This document shows positions 38,751 to 46,908 of a DNA stretch of 64,000 bases, piece by piece. The stretch lies in the NCBI GenBank assembly GCA_019931185.1, contig JAINDK010000026.1, forward strand, positions 16,222-80,221. The letters are read 5' to 3'. Every line of letters starts with the position of its first letter. The stretch's first letter is position 1. The notes beneath the pieces were generated by a model. It ran no database searches. It saw only the letters and a list, made by a program, of their open reading frames with translations, and was not told where the DNA came from. Source of the DNA: Bryobacter sp. CoA8 C33. GTDB lineage: Bacteria > Acidobacteriota > Terriglobia > Bryobacterales > Bryobacteraceae. The position numbers and the translations under genes are program-made.

Positions 38751-40145
38751 CTAGCGCGAAATCGTGAAGCGGTCCAGCTCTTTGCCGTCCTCGCCGATTT
38801 GCCGGAAGCGCAGCTGCTTGGCCGTCGTGTCGATCACCGAAAAGGAATGCACCGTCGATACAAAGCGCGTCGTGAATTCCTGCCAGCTCGCTTTGTCGGC
38901 CGTCTGCTCCTGGTTATAAAGGCTTGCCCCGCCCGCACCGGTCACGATGTAGATCACGCCTTTCGGCTTTTGATTCCTCTCGCCGTCAAAGGATTTGTCG
39001 AGCGTCCACTTGCCGGGTACCTCCTGCTTCTTGCCCAGCTCGAAGCCCGCCTCGACGGCGAACGTGAGCGGATGCGTGCGCTGGTAGTTGTGTACATGCC
39101 CGGCCAGCACCAGATCGGCCTTGCCCTGCTCGAAGATGTCGGCGAGAACCCGCATGCGCTGGTAGCTGAAGTGCGCCTTCGAGGAGTTAAAGGGCGGATG
39201 GTGCAGGCCGATAATGCGCCACTTCGCCTTCGCCGCCGCCTTCAGATCATTGAGCACCCACTGGCGAAAGGCCGGCGTCGACCAGTCCACATATGGGTTG
39301 GAATCGAGAATCGTCCAGTGAACGTTACCGTAATCAAACGAGAAGTTCGCCATGCCGGGAAAGGTGTCTTTCGTCGCCGCGAGAAATTTCGCCTGCAGGG
39401 CGGCATCTCCCTTAAACTGCGGCACCGAGGGATGATCGAGCCCGGTAGCCGGACCATTCACCGGCTGCGACCAGTAAAGATAAAACGCCAGCGGGTCGGG
39501 GTTCTTCTCAAACTCGATGGGCGATTGTGAATCGTGATTGCCCACCACGGCGGTGAACAACGTCGATTGTAGAAGCGGGGCGCCCTTCTTCGGATCCGCG
39601 GTGGCATGGCTGTAGATGGGCCAGAAATTCGTCTGGTATTCCGACACCCGTCCGCGGCTATAGACGATGTCACCCGTGATGAAAATATAGTCGGGCTTCT
39701 CGAGCGAAGCATGATAGGCGACCGCGCGCTGCCCGCCGGTCTTGGCCGCGCAATCCCCAAAAACAACAAAGTGCGTATTCTGATTGGCGCTCTTGCGCGA
39801 CATCGACGCCGCTTCAAAAACCGTCTTGCCCCCCACCGACACCCGGTAGGAGAAGCGTACACCGGGCTTCAGCTTTTCGAGCGAAGCGGCGTAAACCCGG
39901 TGTGGCGGCGTTCCGGCAAAGTCCACGCGGCGCACCTGACTCACCGCCGCCGGCATCCATCCACCCGAGCTCTTGTACTCCACCTTGAAATCGACATCCT
40001 TGTCGTGGCCCAGCCACATCAGATCCAGCGCGCCACTCGTCGCCGCCGGCCGCTTTCCCAGTTGCAGATAAGGCGTCTCGAAGAAGTAATCGTCGCGGGC
40101 GGCAAGCGACAGCGCGAGTGTGAGGAGAACGAAAAACAAACGCAT
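38751..40145 (-). CDS. Exported purple-acid-phosphatase-like metallophosphoesterase
   Basis: 464 residues with a signal peptide (RLFFVLLTLALSLAAR), an N-terminal fibronectin-like domain (about 30-125) and a calcineurin-type phosphoesterase domain. Metal-ligand motifs appear in order: VFGDCA, FITGDIVYSRG, VVGNHDSQ, IIGLHHPPFN and LAGHVHNYQRTHPL. The last three closely match plant and bacterial purple acid phosphatases. Likely frees phosphate from organic phosphoesters in the periplasm. No clear ribosome site; divergent from the sulfatase. Confidence 0.9.
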   Translation of the reverse strand: MRLFFVLLTLALSLAARDDYFFETPYLQLGKRPAATSGALDLMWLGHDKDVDFKVEYKSSGGWMPAAVSQVRRVDFAGTPPHRVYAASLEKLKPGVRFSYRVSVGGKTVFEAASMSRKSANQNTHFVVFGDCAAKTGGQRAVAYHASLEKPDYIFITGDIVYSRGRVSEYQTNFWPIYSHATADPKKGAPLLQSTLFTAVVGNHDSQSPIEFEKNPDPLAFYLYWSQPVNGPATGLDHPSVPQFKGDAALQAKFLAATKDTFPGMANFSFDYGNVHWTILDSNPYVDWSTPAFRQWVLNDLKAAAKAKWRIIGLHHPPFNSSKAHFSYQRMRVLADIFEQGKADLVLAGHVHNYQRTHPLTFAVEAGFELGKKQEVPGKWTLDKSFDGERNQKPKGVIYIVTGAGGASLYNQEQTADKASWQEFTTRFVSTVHSFSVIDTTAKQLRFRQIGEDGKELDRFTISR

Positions 40146-40194
40146 GGCTTTTTCTATTTTGCTCCTCCGCGTTTGAATTTAAAATTACGAAACA

Positions 40195-41595
40195 ATGTTC
40201 CGGCGAGATTTTCTGACTGCAATGGCGGCGCAGACAACGCGCACGCGGGACCTGACCAGCGACAAGCCCAATGTCATCTGGCTTCTCGCCGACCAGCATC
40301 GGGGGCAAGCCATTGGCGCCAATGGTGACCCGAATGCGAACACGCCGAACCTCGACCGCCTCTCCGCCGGTGGCGTCAATTTCACTGCCGCCGTCAGCGG
40401 CATGCCCTTGTGTTGTCCCTTTCGCGGCAGTCTGCTTACGGGCAAGTATCCCCATGAGTGCGTGCCGGGCCACGAATACCCTCTACCCAAGGGCCAACCC
40501 ACGATCACCACACCGCTGCGCGAGGCTGGATATACAACCGCCTGGTTCGGAAAATGGCATCTCGGCGGCTTTCACGAACGCGATGGCCGGGCGGCGAAGT
40601 TCATTGTGCCCCCCGATCTGCGAGGCGGCTTTGATAAATGGGTGGGCTATGAGAATAACAATAGCCAGTGGGATTGTTGGGTGCACGGCGGCCAGGGTCA
40701 GGATGCGTTTCTCGAACGCCTGCCCGGTTATGAAACCGACGCTCTCACCGACCTGATGATCGACTATGTTCGCCAACAGGCCCACGCACAGCGCGAGGGC
40801 CGGGGCAAACCCTTCTTCGCCTGCCTCAGCGTCCAACCCCCGCACGACCCCTACGCCGCCCCTGAACAGTACATGTCCCGCTATAACCCCGCCCGCATCG
40901 AACTGCGGCCCAACGTGCCCCGCGTGGCTCGCCTCGAGGCCCAGGCCCGCCGCGATCTCGCCGGCTACTACGCCATGATCGAAAATTGGGATAGCAATAT
41001 CGGACGCCTCCGCCGCGTGCTCGATCAGGAGGGCATCAGCTTTCGTACCCACCTGATGGTCTTCAGCGATCACGGTGATATGCACGGCAGTCATGGCATG
41101 TTCCGCAAGATGACCGTTCATGAGGAGAGCATCCGCGTGCCCATGATCCTCGGCGGCGAACAGCCCGTGTACGAGGGCCGAGCCACGGGCCGATTCCCCG
41201 TGCCGCTCAATCACGTTGATATCGCCCCCACCACGCTCGGCCTCTGCGGTATTGAAAAACCCGCTTTCATGCGCGGCTTTGATTATTCCGGCTACCGGCT
41301 CACGCGGCGCAAGCGCGGCGGCGAGCCAGACAGCGCCTATCTGCAGTCGGTCGTGCCCACGGGCCACAATCACAGCATCAATAAAGCCTGGCGCGGCCTC
41401 GTCACACGCGACGGTTGGAAGTACGCCTGCTTTGAAAACACCAGCTGGCTCTTGTTCAATCTGAACGAAGACCCCTATGAACAGATGAACCTCGCGCACA
41501 ACAACGCCTACCGCGCGGAACGGTCAAAACTCATCACGCGGCTCCGCGCCTGGGCCGCCGATACCGGCGACCGCTTCGCCATCCCGGCGGATTAG
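40195..41595 (+). CDS. Sulfatase of the formylglycine family
   Basis: A 466-residue arylsulfatase-fold enzyme. The maturation motif C-x-P-x-R is C73-C-P-F-R77 followed by GSLLTGKYPH, so Cys73 should be the residue converted to formylglycine. NVIWLLADQHRGQ supplies metal ligands, and FSDHGDMHGSHGM the second metal site. The N-terminus FRRDFLTAM looks like a truncated Tat motif without a hydrophobic core, so export is uncertain. Choline- or glycan-sulfate substrates are possible. TAAAAT lies 9 nt before the ATG. Confidence 0.9.
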   Translation: MFRRDFLTAMAAQTTRTRDLTSDKPNVIWLLADQHRGQAIGANGDPNANTPNLDRLSAGGVNFTAAVSGMPLCCPFRGSLLTGKYPHECVPGHEYPLPKGQPTITTPLREAGYTTAWFGKWHLGGFHERDGRAAKFIVPPDLRGGFDKWVGYENNNSQWDCWVHGGQGQDAFLERLPGYETDALTDLMIDYVRQQAHAQREGRGKPFFACLSVQPPHDPYAAPEQYMSRYNPARIELRPNVPRVARLEAQARRDLAGYYAMIENWDSNIGRLRRVLDQEGISFRTHLMVFSDHGDMHGSHGMFRKMTVHEESIRVPMILGGEQPVYEGRATGRFPVPLNHVDIAPTTLGLCGIEKPAFMRGFDYSGYRLTRRKRGGEPDSAYLQSVVPTGHNHSINKAWRGLVTRDGWKYACFENTSWLLFNLNEDPYEQMNLAHNNAYRAERSKLITRLRAWAADTGDRFAIPAD

Positions 41596-41639
41596 GGCGC
41601 TGGTTTGCTAGATTGGTTGTGATCCCAAGGAATCAAGCA

Positions 41640-41927
41640 ATGAATTTACGGCCTTTGCACGATCACGTGCTCGTTAAGCGAATTGAATCACAAGGAAACA
41701 AAATCGGCAGTCTTTTTGTGCCGGATAGTGCGCAGGAAAAACCGCAAGAAGCCGAAGTGGTCGCTGTTGGTGCTGGAAAGCAACTCAAGGACGGCCGCCG
41801 CGTGGCAATGGAAGTCAAAGTGGGCGACCGGATCCTCTTCGGCAAATACTCCGGATCCGAAACCAAAATGGATGGCCAGGAGTTTCTCATTCTGAGGGAA
41901 AGTGAAATTCTCGCCGTCCTCGGCTAG
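41640..41927 (+). CDS. groS: Co-chaperonin GroES, without adjacent groEL
   Basis: A 95-residue heptameric lid for the GroEL chaperonin. LRPLHDHVLVKRIES, the mobile-loop segment GNKIGSLFVPDSAQEKPQEAEVVAVG and GDRILFGKYSGSE are typical. The usual loop glycine and hydrophobic tripeptide are altered to IGSLF. AAGGA precedes the ATG by 8 nt. groEL does not follow; skp does. This may be a second groES copy. Confidence 0.92.
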   Translation: MNLRPLHDHVLVKRIESQGNKIGSLFVPDSAQEKPQEAEVVAVGAGKQLKDGRRVAMEVKVGDRILFGKYSGSETKMDGQEFLILRESEILAVLG

Positions 41928-41963
41928 GGCCAAGCGCGGAAGAGAGCAGGAGACGTCAGGACA

Positions 41964-42473
41964 ATGAAAAAGATGATGACCCGCGTTTTGCTCGGTGCGA
42001 TGATGAGCGTCGCGCTGTTCGGCCAGGCCAAAATTGCCATTTTGAACACGCAGAAGGCCTTGCTCGACACGGCCGAAATCAAGAAGGCACAAGCCGACCT
42101 CGAGGCAAAGTTCAAACCGCGCACCGATGAGCTGACTAAACTCAACACGGAACTAAACGACATCCAAACCCGTCTCAACGCGGGAGCGGGCAAGTTGACG
42201 CCGCAAGTGGAAGCCGACCTGCAATCCCAGGGCCAGCGCAAGCAGCGCGAGTTGCAGCGCAAGCAGGAAGACCTGCAGGCCGAGGTCGAGCGCGACCGCC
42301 AGGAGATTCTCCTGCGCGCCAGCCAGCGCATGCAGGAAGTGGTCAAGAAACTGGCCGAGGAAAAGGGCTACGACGTAGTGCTCGACACCTCGAATGCAGT
42401 CCACTTCAAGGCCACGCTCGAGATCACGGCGGAAGCCACGGCGGCTTACGACAAAGCAAATCCCGCCAAGTAG
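41964..42473 (+). CDS. OmpH/Skp-family periplasmic chaperone
   Basis: 169 residues: a signal peptide (TRVLLGAMMSVALFGQA) then an OmpH fold, with IAILNTQKALLDTAE at the start and a long, charged coiled-coil hairpin (about 55-130) that forms the tentacles in E. coli Skp. It would carry unfolded outer-membrane proteins through the periplasm, in keeping with a diderm envelope. It is not next to bamA here, which is unusual for skp. Confidence 0.87.
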   Translation: MKKMMTRVLLGAMMSVALFGQAKIAILNTQKALLDTAEIKKAQADLEAKFKPRTDELTKLNTELNDIQTRLNAGAGKLTPQVEADLQSQGQRKQRELQRKQEDLQAEVERDRQEILLRASQRMQEVVKKLAEEKGYDVVLDTSNAVHFKATLEITAEATAAYDKANPAK

Positions 42474-42479
42474 GGTGGA

Positions 42480-42980
42480 ATGAGTTCTTTTCTCGACCAA
42501 TACGGAGCTGGTGAAGAGCGGCGCAACAAGCTGATTGTTCGCGCCGTTCTTGCTTTATTGGCCCTGCTCTCCGTCGCTGTCGGCGGCTATTATGTGCTGC
42601 GTAACTGGAAGGAGCAGAATCGCCTTAGCGATTTTCGCGCTCTGCTCGAGAAAAAAGATTACCAAGGCGCTTACCAGCATTGGGGATGCACGCCGGAAAA
42701 GCCCTGCCCCTACTACCCCTACTTAAAATTTCTCGAGGACTGGGGTGAGAAAAGCGGCCATACCGATTTCAACACCATGCAGGTGGTGCGCAAGGTGACC
42801 TGCAAGGATGGCTATGGCGCCGGCTGGAAGTTTGGCAAGGATACGGTCCATCTCTGGGTGGTGCGCGAAGACCAGATGTTGAGCTACGACCCTTGGCCTA
42901 ACTGGCGCCAAACCTGGCTTGCGGCCCTGTTTAACGATTGCAGCGGGATGAACCGGAATCTGCGGATCCGGACGAATTAG
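42480..42980 (+). CDS. Single-helix membrane-anchored protein of unknown function
   Basis: A 166-residue protein with one membrane helix (about 20-40, IVRAVLALLALLSVAVGGYYV) and a C-terminal domain holding four cysteines (HWGCTPEKPCPYY, KVTCKDGYG, FNDCSGM) and many Trp/Tyr. Orientation probably places the domain outside the cytoplasm with disulfides. No family recognised. GGTGG precedes the ATG, 6 nt after skp. Its 3' end overlaps the convergent phosphatase gene by 50 nt. Confidence 0.7.
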   Translation: MSSFLDQYGAGEERRNKLIVRAVLALLALLSVAVGGYYVLRNWKEQNRLSDFRALLEKKDYQGAYQHWGCTPEKPCPYYPYLKFLEDWGEKSGHTDFNTMQVVRKVTCKDGYGAGWKFGKDTVHLWVVREDQMLSYDPWPNWRQTWLAALFNDCSGMNRNLRIRTN

Positions 42981-43722
42981 CCGCCACTCGCACCACGGTC
43001 CTCTCCGGATAACGCAGCGCCGCTAGCGCCCCTCCATACACTGCCCCCAGATCGATATTCACTGTGTTGTTGAGCCAGCGCGGCTCAGGCACCGGCGTGT
43101 GCCCGTACACCACCAGCGCCCGCCCCCGGTAATCGGCCGCCCAATCCCGCCGCACCGGAAGCCCCTCCACCGTCTTCTCTCCTGTCGGCACTCCATATAA
43201 AGCCATTCGCCGCGCCGCCCCCGAATCCACCCCCTGCAGCTCCTCATACAACCCCGCATGGGCCACCACCAACCGCCCCTCATCAAGCACAAGTTGCGTC
43301 GGCAGACCACCGAGAAACTCGGCCAAGCCCTGCCTTTCCACCGCCGTCAACCCCGACAATTCCGCAATCGAGCGGTCCAGCCCATGCGTCACCTGAACGC
43401 GCCGTCCCATCAGCCACCGGCGCAACTTATCGTCATGGTTGCCCATAACAGCCAAGGCCCGCCCGCTTTCCACGAACGATCGCACCAGCCGCAATGTCGC
43501 CAAAACCTCTGGGCCACGGTCCACCAGGTCCCCCACGAAAACAAGGCAGCGTCCCTGCTCGTGCACCCCCTCGTGATAACCCAGCTCTTCGAGCAGCCGC
43601 ACCAGCAGGTCATGGCAGCCATGCACGTCGCCGATAATGTCGAAGCAGCCGTGACACTCTAACGCGATGGATCTTGCTTGCGGCATGAGTGGCGGTGGCG
43701 GACCCCGCCTGCCGCCCTTCAT
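42931..43722 (-). CDS. PrpE/ApaH-like Ser/Thr-type phosphatase
   Basis: A 263-residue metallophosphatase of the PPP superfamily, with motifs DIIGDVHGCHDLLVRLLEELGY, VFVGDLVDRGPEV and VMGNHDDKLRRW in order. Relatives hydrolyse diadenosine tetraphosphate or dephosphorylate spore proteins (PrpE). The core begins near residue 26; ATG 43722 or the ATG 12 codons later may be the true start. It is divergent from the PGRP gene over 35 nt. Confidence 0.85.
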   Translation of the reverse strand: MKGGRRGPPPPLMPQARSIALECHGCFDIIGDVHGCHDLLVRLLEELGYHEGVHEQGRCLVFVGDLVDRGPEVLATLRLVRSFVESGRALAVMGNHDDKLRRWLMGRRVQVTHGLDRSIAELSGLTAVERQGLAEFLGGLPTQLVLDEGRLVVAHAGLYEELQGVDSGAARRMALYGVPTGEKTVEGLPVRRDWAADYRGRALVVYGHTPVPEPRWLNNTVNIDLGAVYGGALAALRYPERTVVRVAANSSGSADSGSSRCNR

Positions 43723-43745
43723 TTTAACCGGGCTCCGCCACGGGG

Positions 43746-43751
43746 TAACAT
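43746..43751 (+). promoter_or_regulatory. -10-like TAACAT, 6 nt before the PGRP amidase GTG
   Basis: TAACAT, then gcgtta, then GTG 43758. The same hexamer at the same spacing precedes parA. Confidence 0.45.
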
Positions 43752-43757
43752 GCGTTA

Positions 43758-45509
43758 GTGAGAACGGGAATCATTTTTTTCCTCGCCATGTCTTCCCTCT
43801 GCGCCCAACGCGTTGTGAAGGAAGCACGTTTTGCCGTCGACTATGACCAACCCGTGCGGCGCCTCGCCGCCGCCCGCCCGGTCAACGCCATCGGTCTGAT
43901 CGCCGCTGAACACTCTCATGCCTCCCTGCGCGGTTCCCGCGACGGCGCCACTTGGGGTCCCTGGCAGCAGGTCGTCCTCGGCCACGAGGGCGGCACCGTC
44001 GTCTGGTTTGAACAGGGTGTCCAGGAGGTCGAATTCCAGGCCGGCTCCACGCTCCGCGTATTGTTCATCGACCCCGGCCCATCCAGCCGCCAAAGCACCA
44101 GTGAACCCATCGTCAGCCGCGCCGGCTGGGGCTGCGGCCCGGAATGCAACCCCGCCAGCCCTCCCGTATACGCCCCCGTCACTCACCTCGTCGTTCACCA
44201 TTCCGCCGGCGGCAACTCCGCCACCGACTGGGCCGCCATCGTGCGCAGCATCTGGGTTCTGCACGTCCGCGGCAATGGCTGGAACGATATCGGCTACAAC
44301 TATCTCATCGATCCCAATGGCGTCACCTACGAAGGCCGCGCCGGCGGCGAGGGTGTCGTCGGCGCTCATTTCTCCGGCGTCAACACCGGCACCATGGGGG
44401 TTTGCCTGATGGGTACTTACAGCACGGTCCCGCCTTCGGCCGCCGCTCTCGACTCACTCAGCCGCCTGCTCGGCCAACAGGCCCAGCGCTGGAGCCTCGA
44501 CCCCCTCGGCCAAACCCTCCACACCGCCAGCGGCCTCACACTCAACGTCATCAGCGGACACCGTGACGCCGGCTTGAGCCCCCGCGCGAGCGGCGCAACC
44601 GAATGCCCCGGTAACGGCCTTTACACCTGGCTGCCCGCCCTGCGGAATCGCATCGAGCGCACACGCGCCTGCGCCCCTTCACTCGAGCGCCGCAATTACT
44701 GCTTCGGCGGCGCCGGCGGCAGCTTCCCCATCGCCGTCGAAGTGAATCCCGGCTGTGAGATCGGCGTCAGCGGGGGCGCCGAGTGGGTGCGCGTCCGTGA
44801 CGGGCGCCTCATCGCCGACCCCAACCCAGCTCCGGCCCGCCGCGGCACCGACCTGCGCATTGGCGGCAGCGTCATCCAGGTGGCCCAGGCCGAAGCCGGC
44901 GTTGAACAATTGCCCTGCGTCGCCCGCGGCGGCGTGGTCAATGCCGCTAGCTTCGACGCTCGCCCCCTCGCCCTCGGCTCTATCGCCAGCCTCTTTGGTG
45001 AAGACCTGTGGCGCGAAGGCGCCCCGCCCTCCGTCACGGTCAATGGCCGCGCCGCCACCGTCTTTGGCGCCGTTCCCGGACAGTTGAATTTCGCGCTCCC
45101 CGCCGGCACCCAAACCGGCAGCGCCCGCCTCGAAGTGGTGCGCCAGGGCATCCGCAGCCCCGAAACCATGATCTGGGTTACCGAAGCCGCTCCCGCCATC
45201 TTCGCCGCTCAGAACTTCGATGACGGTAGCCTGCACTCCGCCTCCCGCCCCGTGCGCCCCGGCCGTCCCCTCATCATCTACCTCACCGGTATCGGCGCCA
45301 ACCGCGCCCTGCCCTGGGAAGTCCGCATCGATGGCGCCCCGGCCGAAGGTCTGTTTCTCGGCCCAGCTCCCGGCTTCCTCGGCCTCGGCCAGGCAAACGT
45401 TGCGGTACCAACGAATTTGTCGCCCGGTGAGCACCGCCTCGAAATCATCGTCAGCGGCGCGGCCAGTCCCCCGCTTCCCCTCTTTACCGGCCCTCTCAAC
45501 TCAAACTGA
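43758..45509 (+). CDS. Exported PGRP/amidase with Solibacter-type C-terminal domain
   Basis: 583 residues. A signal peptide (RTGIIFFLAMSSLCAQ) and an N-terminal beta region precede a peptidoglycan-recognition/type 2 amidase domain (about 130-295) with zinc ligands His in VVHHSAGG, His in ISGHRDAG and Cys in TECPGNG, so it should cleave N-acetylmuramoyl-L-alanine bonds. A BACON-like stretch follows and then, from about 390, the domain VNAASFDARPLALGSIASLFG...ITGIG-like YLTGIGANRA, characteristic of the TIGR03437 family abundant in Solibacter. GTG start with TAACAT 6 nt upstream and no ribosome site. A tRNA-Arg lies 3 nt downstream on the other strand. Confidence 0.9.
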   Translation: MRTGIIFFLAMSSLCAQRVVKEARFAVDYDQPVRRLAAARPVNAIGLIAAEHSHASLRGSRDGATWGPWQQVVLGHEGGTVVWFEQGVQEVEFQAGSTLRVLFIDPGPSSRQSTSEPIVSRAGWGCGPECNPASPPVYAPVTHLVVHHSAGGNSATDWAAIVRSIWVLHVRGNGWNDIGYNYLIDPNGVTYEGRAGGEGVVGAHFSGVNTGTMGVCLMGTYSTVPPSAAALDSLSRLLGQQAQRWSLDPLGQTLHTASGLTLNVISGHRDAGLSPRASGATECPGNGLYTWLPALRNRIERTRACAPSLERRNYCFGGAGGSFPIAVEVNPGCEIGVSGGAEWVRVRDGRLIADPNPAPARRGTDLRIGGSVIQVAQAEAGVEQLPCVARGGVVNAASFDARPLALGSIASLFGEDLWREGAPPSVTVNGRAATVFGAVPGQLNFALPAGTQTGSARLEVVRQGIRSPETMIWVTEAAPAIFAAQNFDDGSLHSASRPVRPGRPLIIYLTGIGANRALPWEVRIDGAPAEGLFLGPAPGFLGLGQANVAVPTNLSPGEHRLEIIVSGAASPPLPLFTGPLNSN

Positions 45510-45512
45510 AAG

Positions 45513-45589
45513 TGGTGGGAACGGGCAGATTCGAACTGCCGACCTTCCGCTTAGGAGGCGGACGCTCTATCCAGCTGAGCTACGTCCCC
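45513..45589 (-). tRNA. tRNA-Arg (anticodon CCT)
   Basis: The minus strand folds as a full cloverleaf: acceptor GGGGACG/CGTTCCC, D stem GCTC/GAGC, anticodon stem TCCGC/GCGGA around loop CTCCTAA, T stem GGCAG/CTGCC with TTCGAAT. Anticodon CCT (45553-45555) reads AGG. CCA is encoded (45513-45515). Confidence 0.95.
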
Positions 45590-45594
45590 ACTTG

Positions 45595-46878
45595 CTAATC
45601 AGTGTAGCGTTTCAAACCCTTCTGTCCAATATCGCGCCGGTACTGCATGCCTTCAAAGCGAATCGGCCGCACCGCTCCGTACACCGCATCGAGCGCCGCG
45701 CGCAGGCTCTCTCCCCGCCCCGTAACGCCCAGCACGCGCCCGCCCGCCGTGACGATCCGATCGCCCTCCCGCCGCGTCCCGGCATGAAACACCGTCGCCC
45801 CCTCCACCTCATCGAGTCCCTCAATGACATCCCCGGAGCGCACCTTGCCCGGATAGCCCGCCGCCGCCAGCACCACACACGCGCTCGCCCCCGCGCCAAT
45901 GCGCAACCGTGCCGAATCGAGCCGCCCTTCCGTCGCCGCCAGAATCGTCTCCGCGAATCCTCCTTCCATGCGATACAGCAGCGCCTGCGTCTCCGGGTCT
46001 CCCAGCCGCACGTTATACTCAAGCACCTTCGGCCCGTCGGCCGTCATCATCAGCCCCGCATAAAGAAACCCGCGGAACGGCATCCCTTCGGCCGCCATCC
46101 CCTCGAGCGTGCGGAGGATTACGTTGTTCAGGATCCATTCCTTTTGCTCGCCCGATAAAATGCGGTCATCCGAATAAGCGCCCATCCCCCCCGTGTTCGG
46201 CCCTTCATCGTTTTCAAAGATCGCCTTATGGTCCTGCGATGGCGGCAGCGCCCGCGCCCGGTCCTGATCGCAAATCGCGATAAAGCTCACTTCCTCCCCA
46301 CGCCAGAAATCCTCGATGATCACCCGGGATCCGGCCGCGCCAACCAGGTCCCCCGAAAACAACCCCTCGAGCGCCGCCTCGGCTTCCGCCCGCGTCTTGG
46401 CGATCACCACTCCCTTGCCCGCCGCCAGCCCGTCGGCCTTCAACACCACCGGCAGTTCAAAGCGCACCAACGCCGCCCGCGCCTCCGCCAGAGAATCAAA
46501 AATTTGAAAGCGCGCCGTCGGAATCCCGTGCCGCGCCATAAACTCCTTGGAGAACGCTTTCGAGCCCTCCAGTTGCGCCGCCTCCCGCCGCGGCCCGAAG
46601 ACCTTCCGCCCATGCGATTCAAACAAATCCACGATCCCGGCCACCAGCGGCGCCTCCGGCCCTACAATCGTCAAATCGGCGTTGATCAGATTCGCCACTT
46701 CCAAATAGCGCTCAGGCGTCTGCGATTCGAGCGGCACACACTCGGCCACGGCCGCTATGCCAGGATTACCCGGCGCGGTCCAAACCTTATGTCCTTCCGC
46801 GGCACACCGCCAGGCGATCGCATGTTCCCGTCCGCCCGAACCGACAACGAGGATGTTCAAGTGAGAATTTGCCTCCAA
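45595..46878 (-). CDS. purD: Phosphoribosylamine-glycine ligase PurD
   Basis: GAR synthetase: joins glycine to phosphoribosylamine with ATP in purine synthesis. NILVVGSGGREHAIAWR, the ATP-grasp stretch PVVLKADGLAAGKGVVIAKT and LEYNVRLGDPETQ identify it; 427 residues is normal. Two TTG starts compete. TTG 46878 has TATTCT 5 nt upstream (leaderless). TTG 46860 has GGAGG 11 nt upstream and gives the canonical start of the protein. Divergent from mnmG. Confidence 0.94.
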   Translation of the reverse strand: MEANSHLNILVVGSGGREHAIAWRCAAEGHKVWTAPGNPGIAAVAECVPLESQTPERYLEVANLINADLTIVGPEAPLVAGIVDLFESHGRKVFGPRREAAQLEGSKAFSKEFMARHGIPTARFQIFDSLAEARAALVRFELPVVLKADGLAAGKGVVIAKTRAEAEAALEGLFSGDLVGAAGSRVIIEDFWRGEEVSFIAICDQDRARALPPSQDHKAIFENDEGPNTGGMGAYSDDRILSGEQKEWILNNVILRTLEGMAAEGMPFRGFLYAGLMMTADGPKVLEYNVRLGDPETQALLYRMEGGFAETILAATEGRLDSARLRIGAGASACVVLAAAGYPGKVRSGDVIEGLDEVEGATVFHAGTRREGDRIVTAGGRVLGVTGRGESLRAALDAVYGAVRPIRFEGMQYRRDIGQKGLKRYTD

Positions 46879-46882
46879 AAGC

Positions 46883-46889
46883 TAGAATA
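46883..46889. promoter_or_regulatory. Overlapping divergent -10 elements TAGAAT / TATTCT (mnmG/purD)
   Basis: TAGAAT on the plus strand (46883-46888) faces mnmG, with a leader of about 20 nt, and TATTCT on the minus strand (46884-46889) faces purD. They share five base pairs. Confidence 0.45.
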
Positions 46890-46908
46890 AGGCTGAAGAC
46901 CCCAAAAA

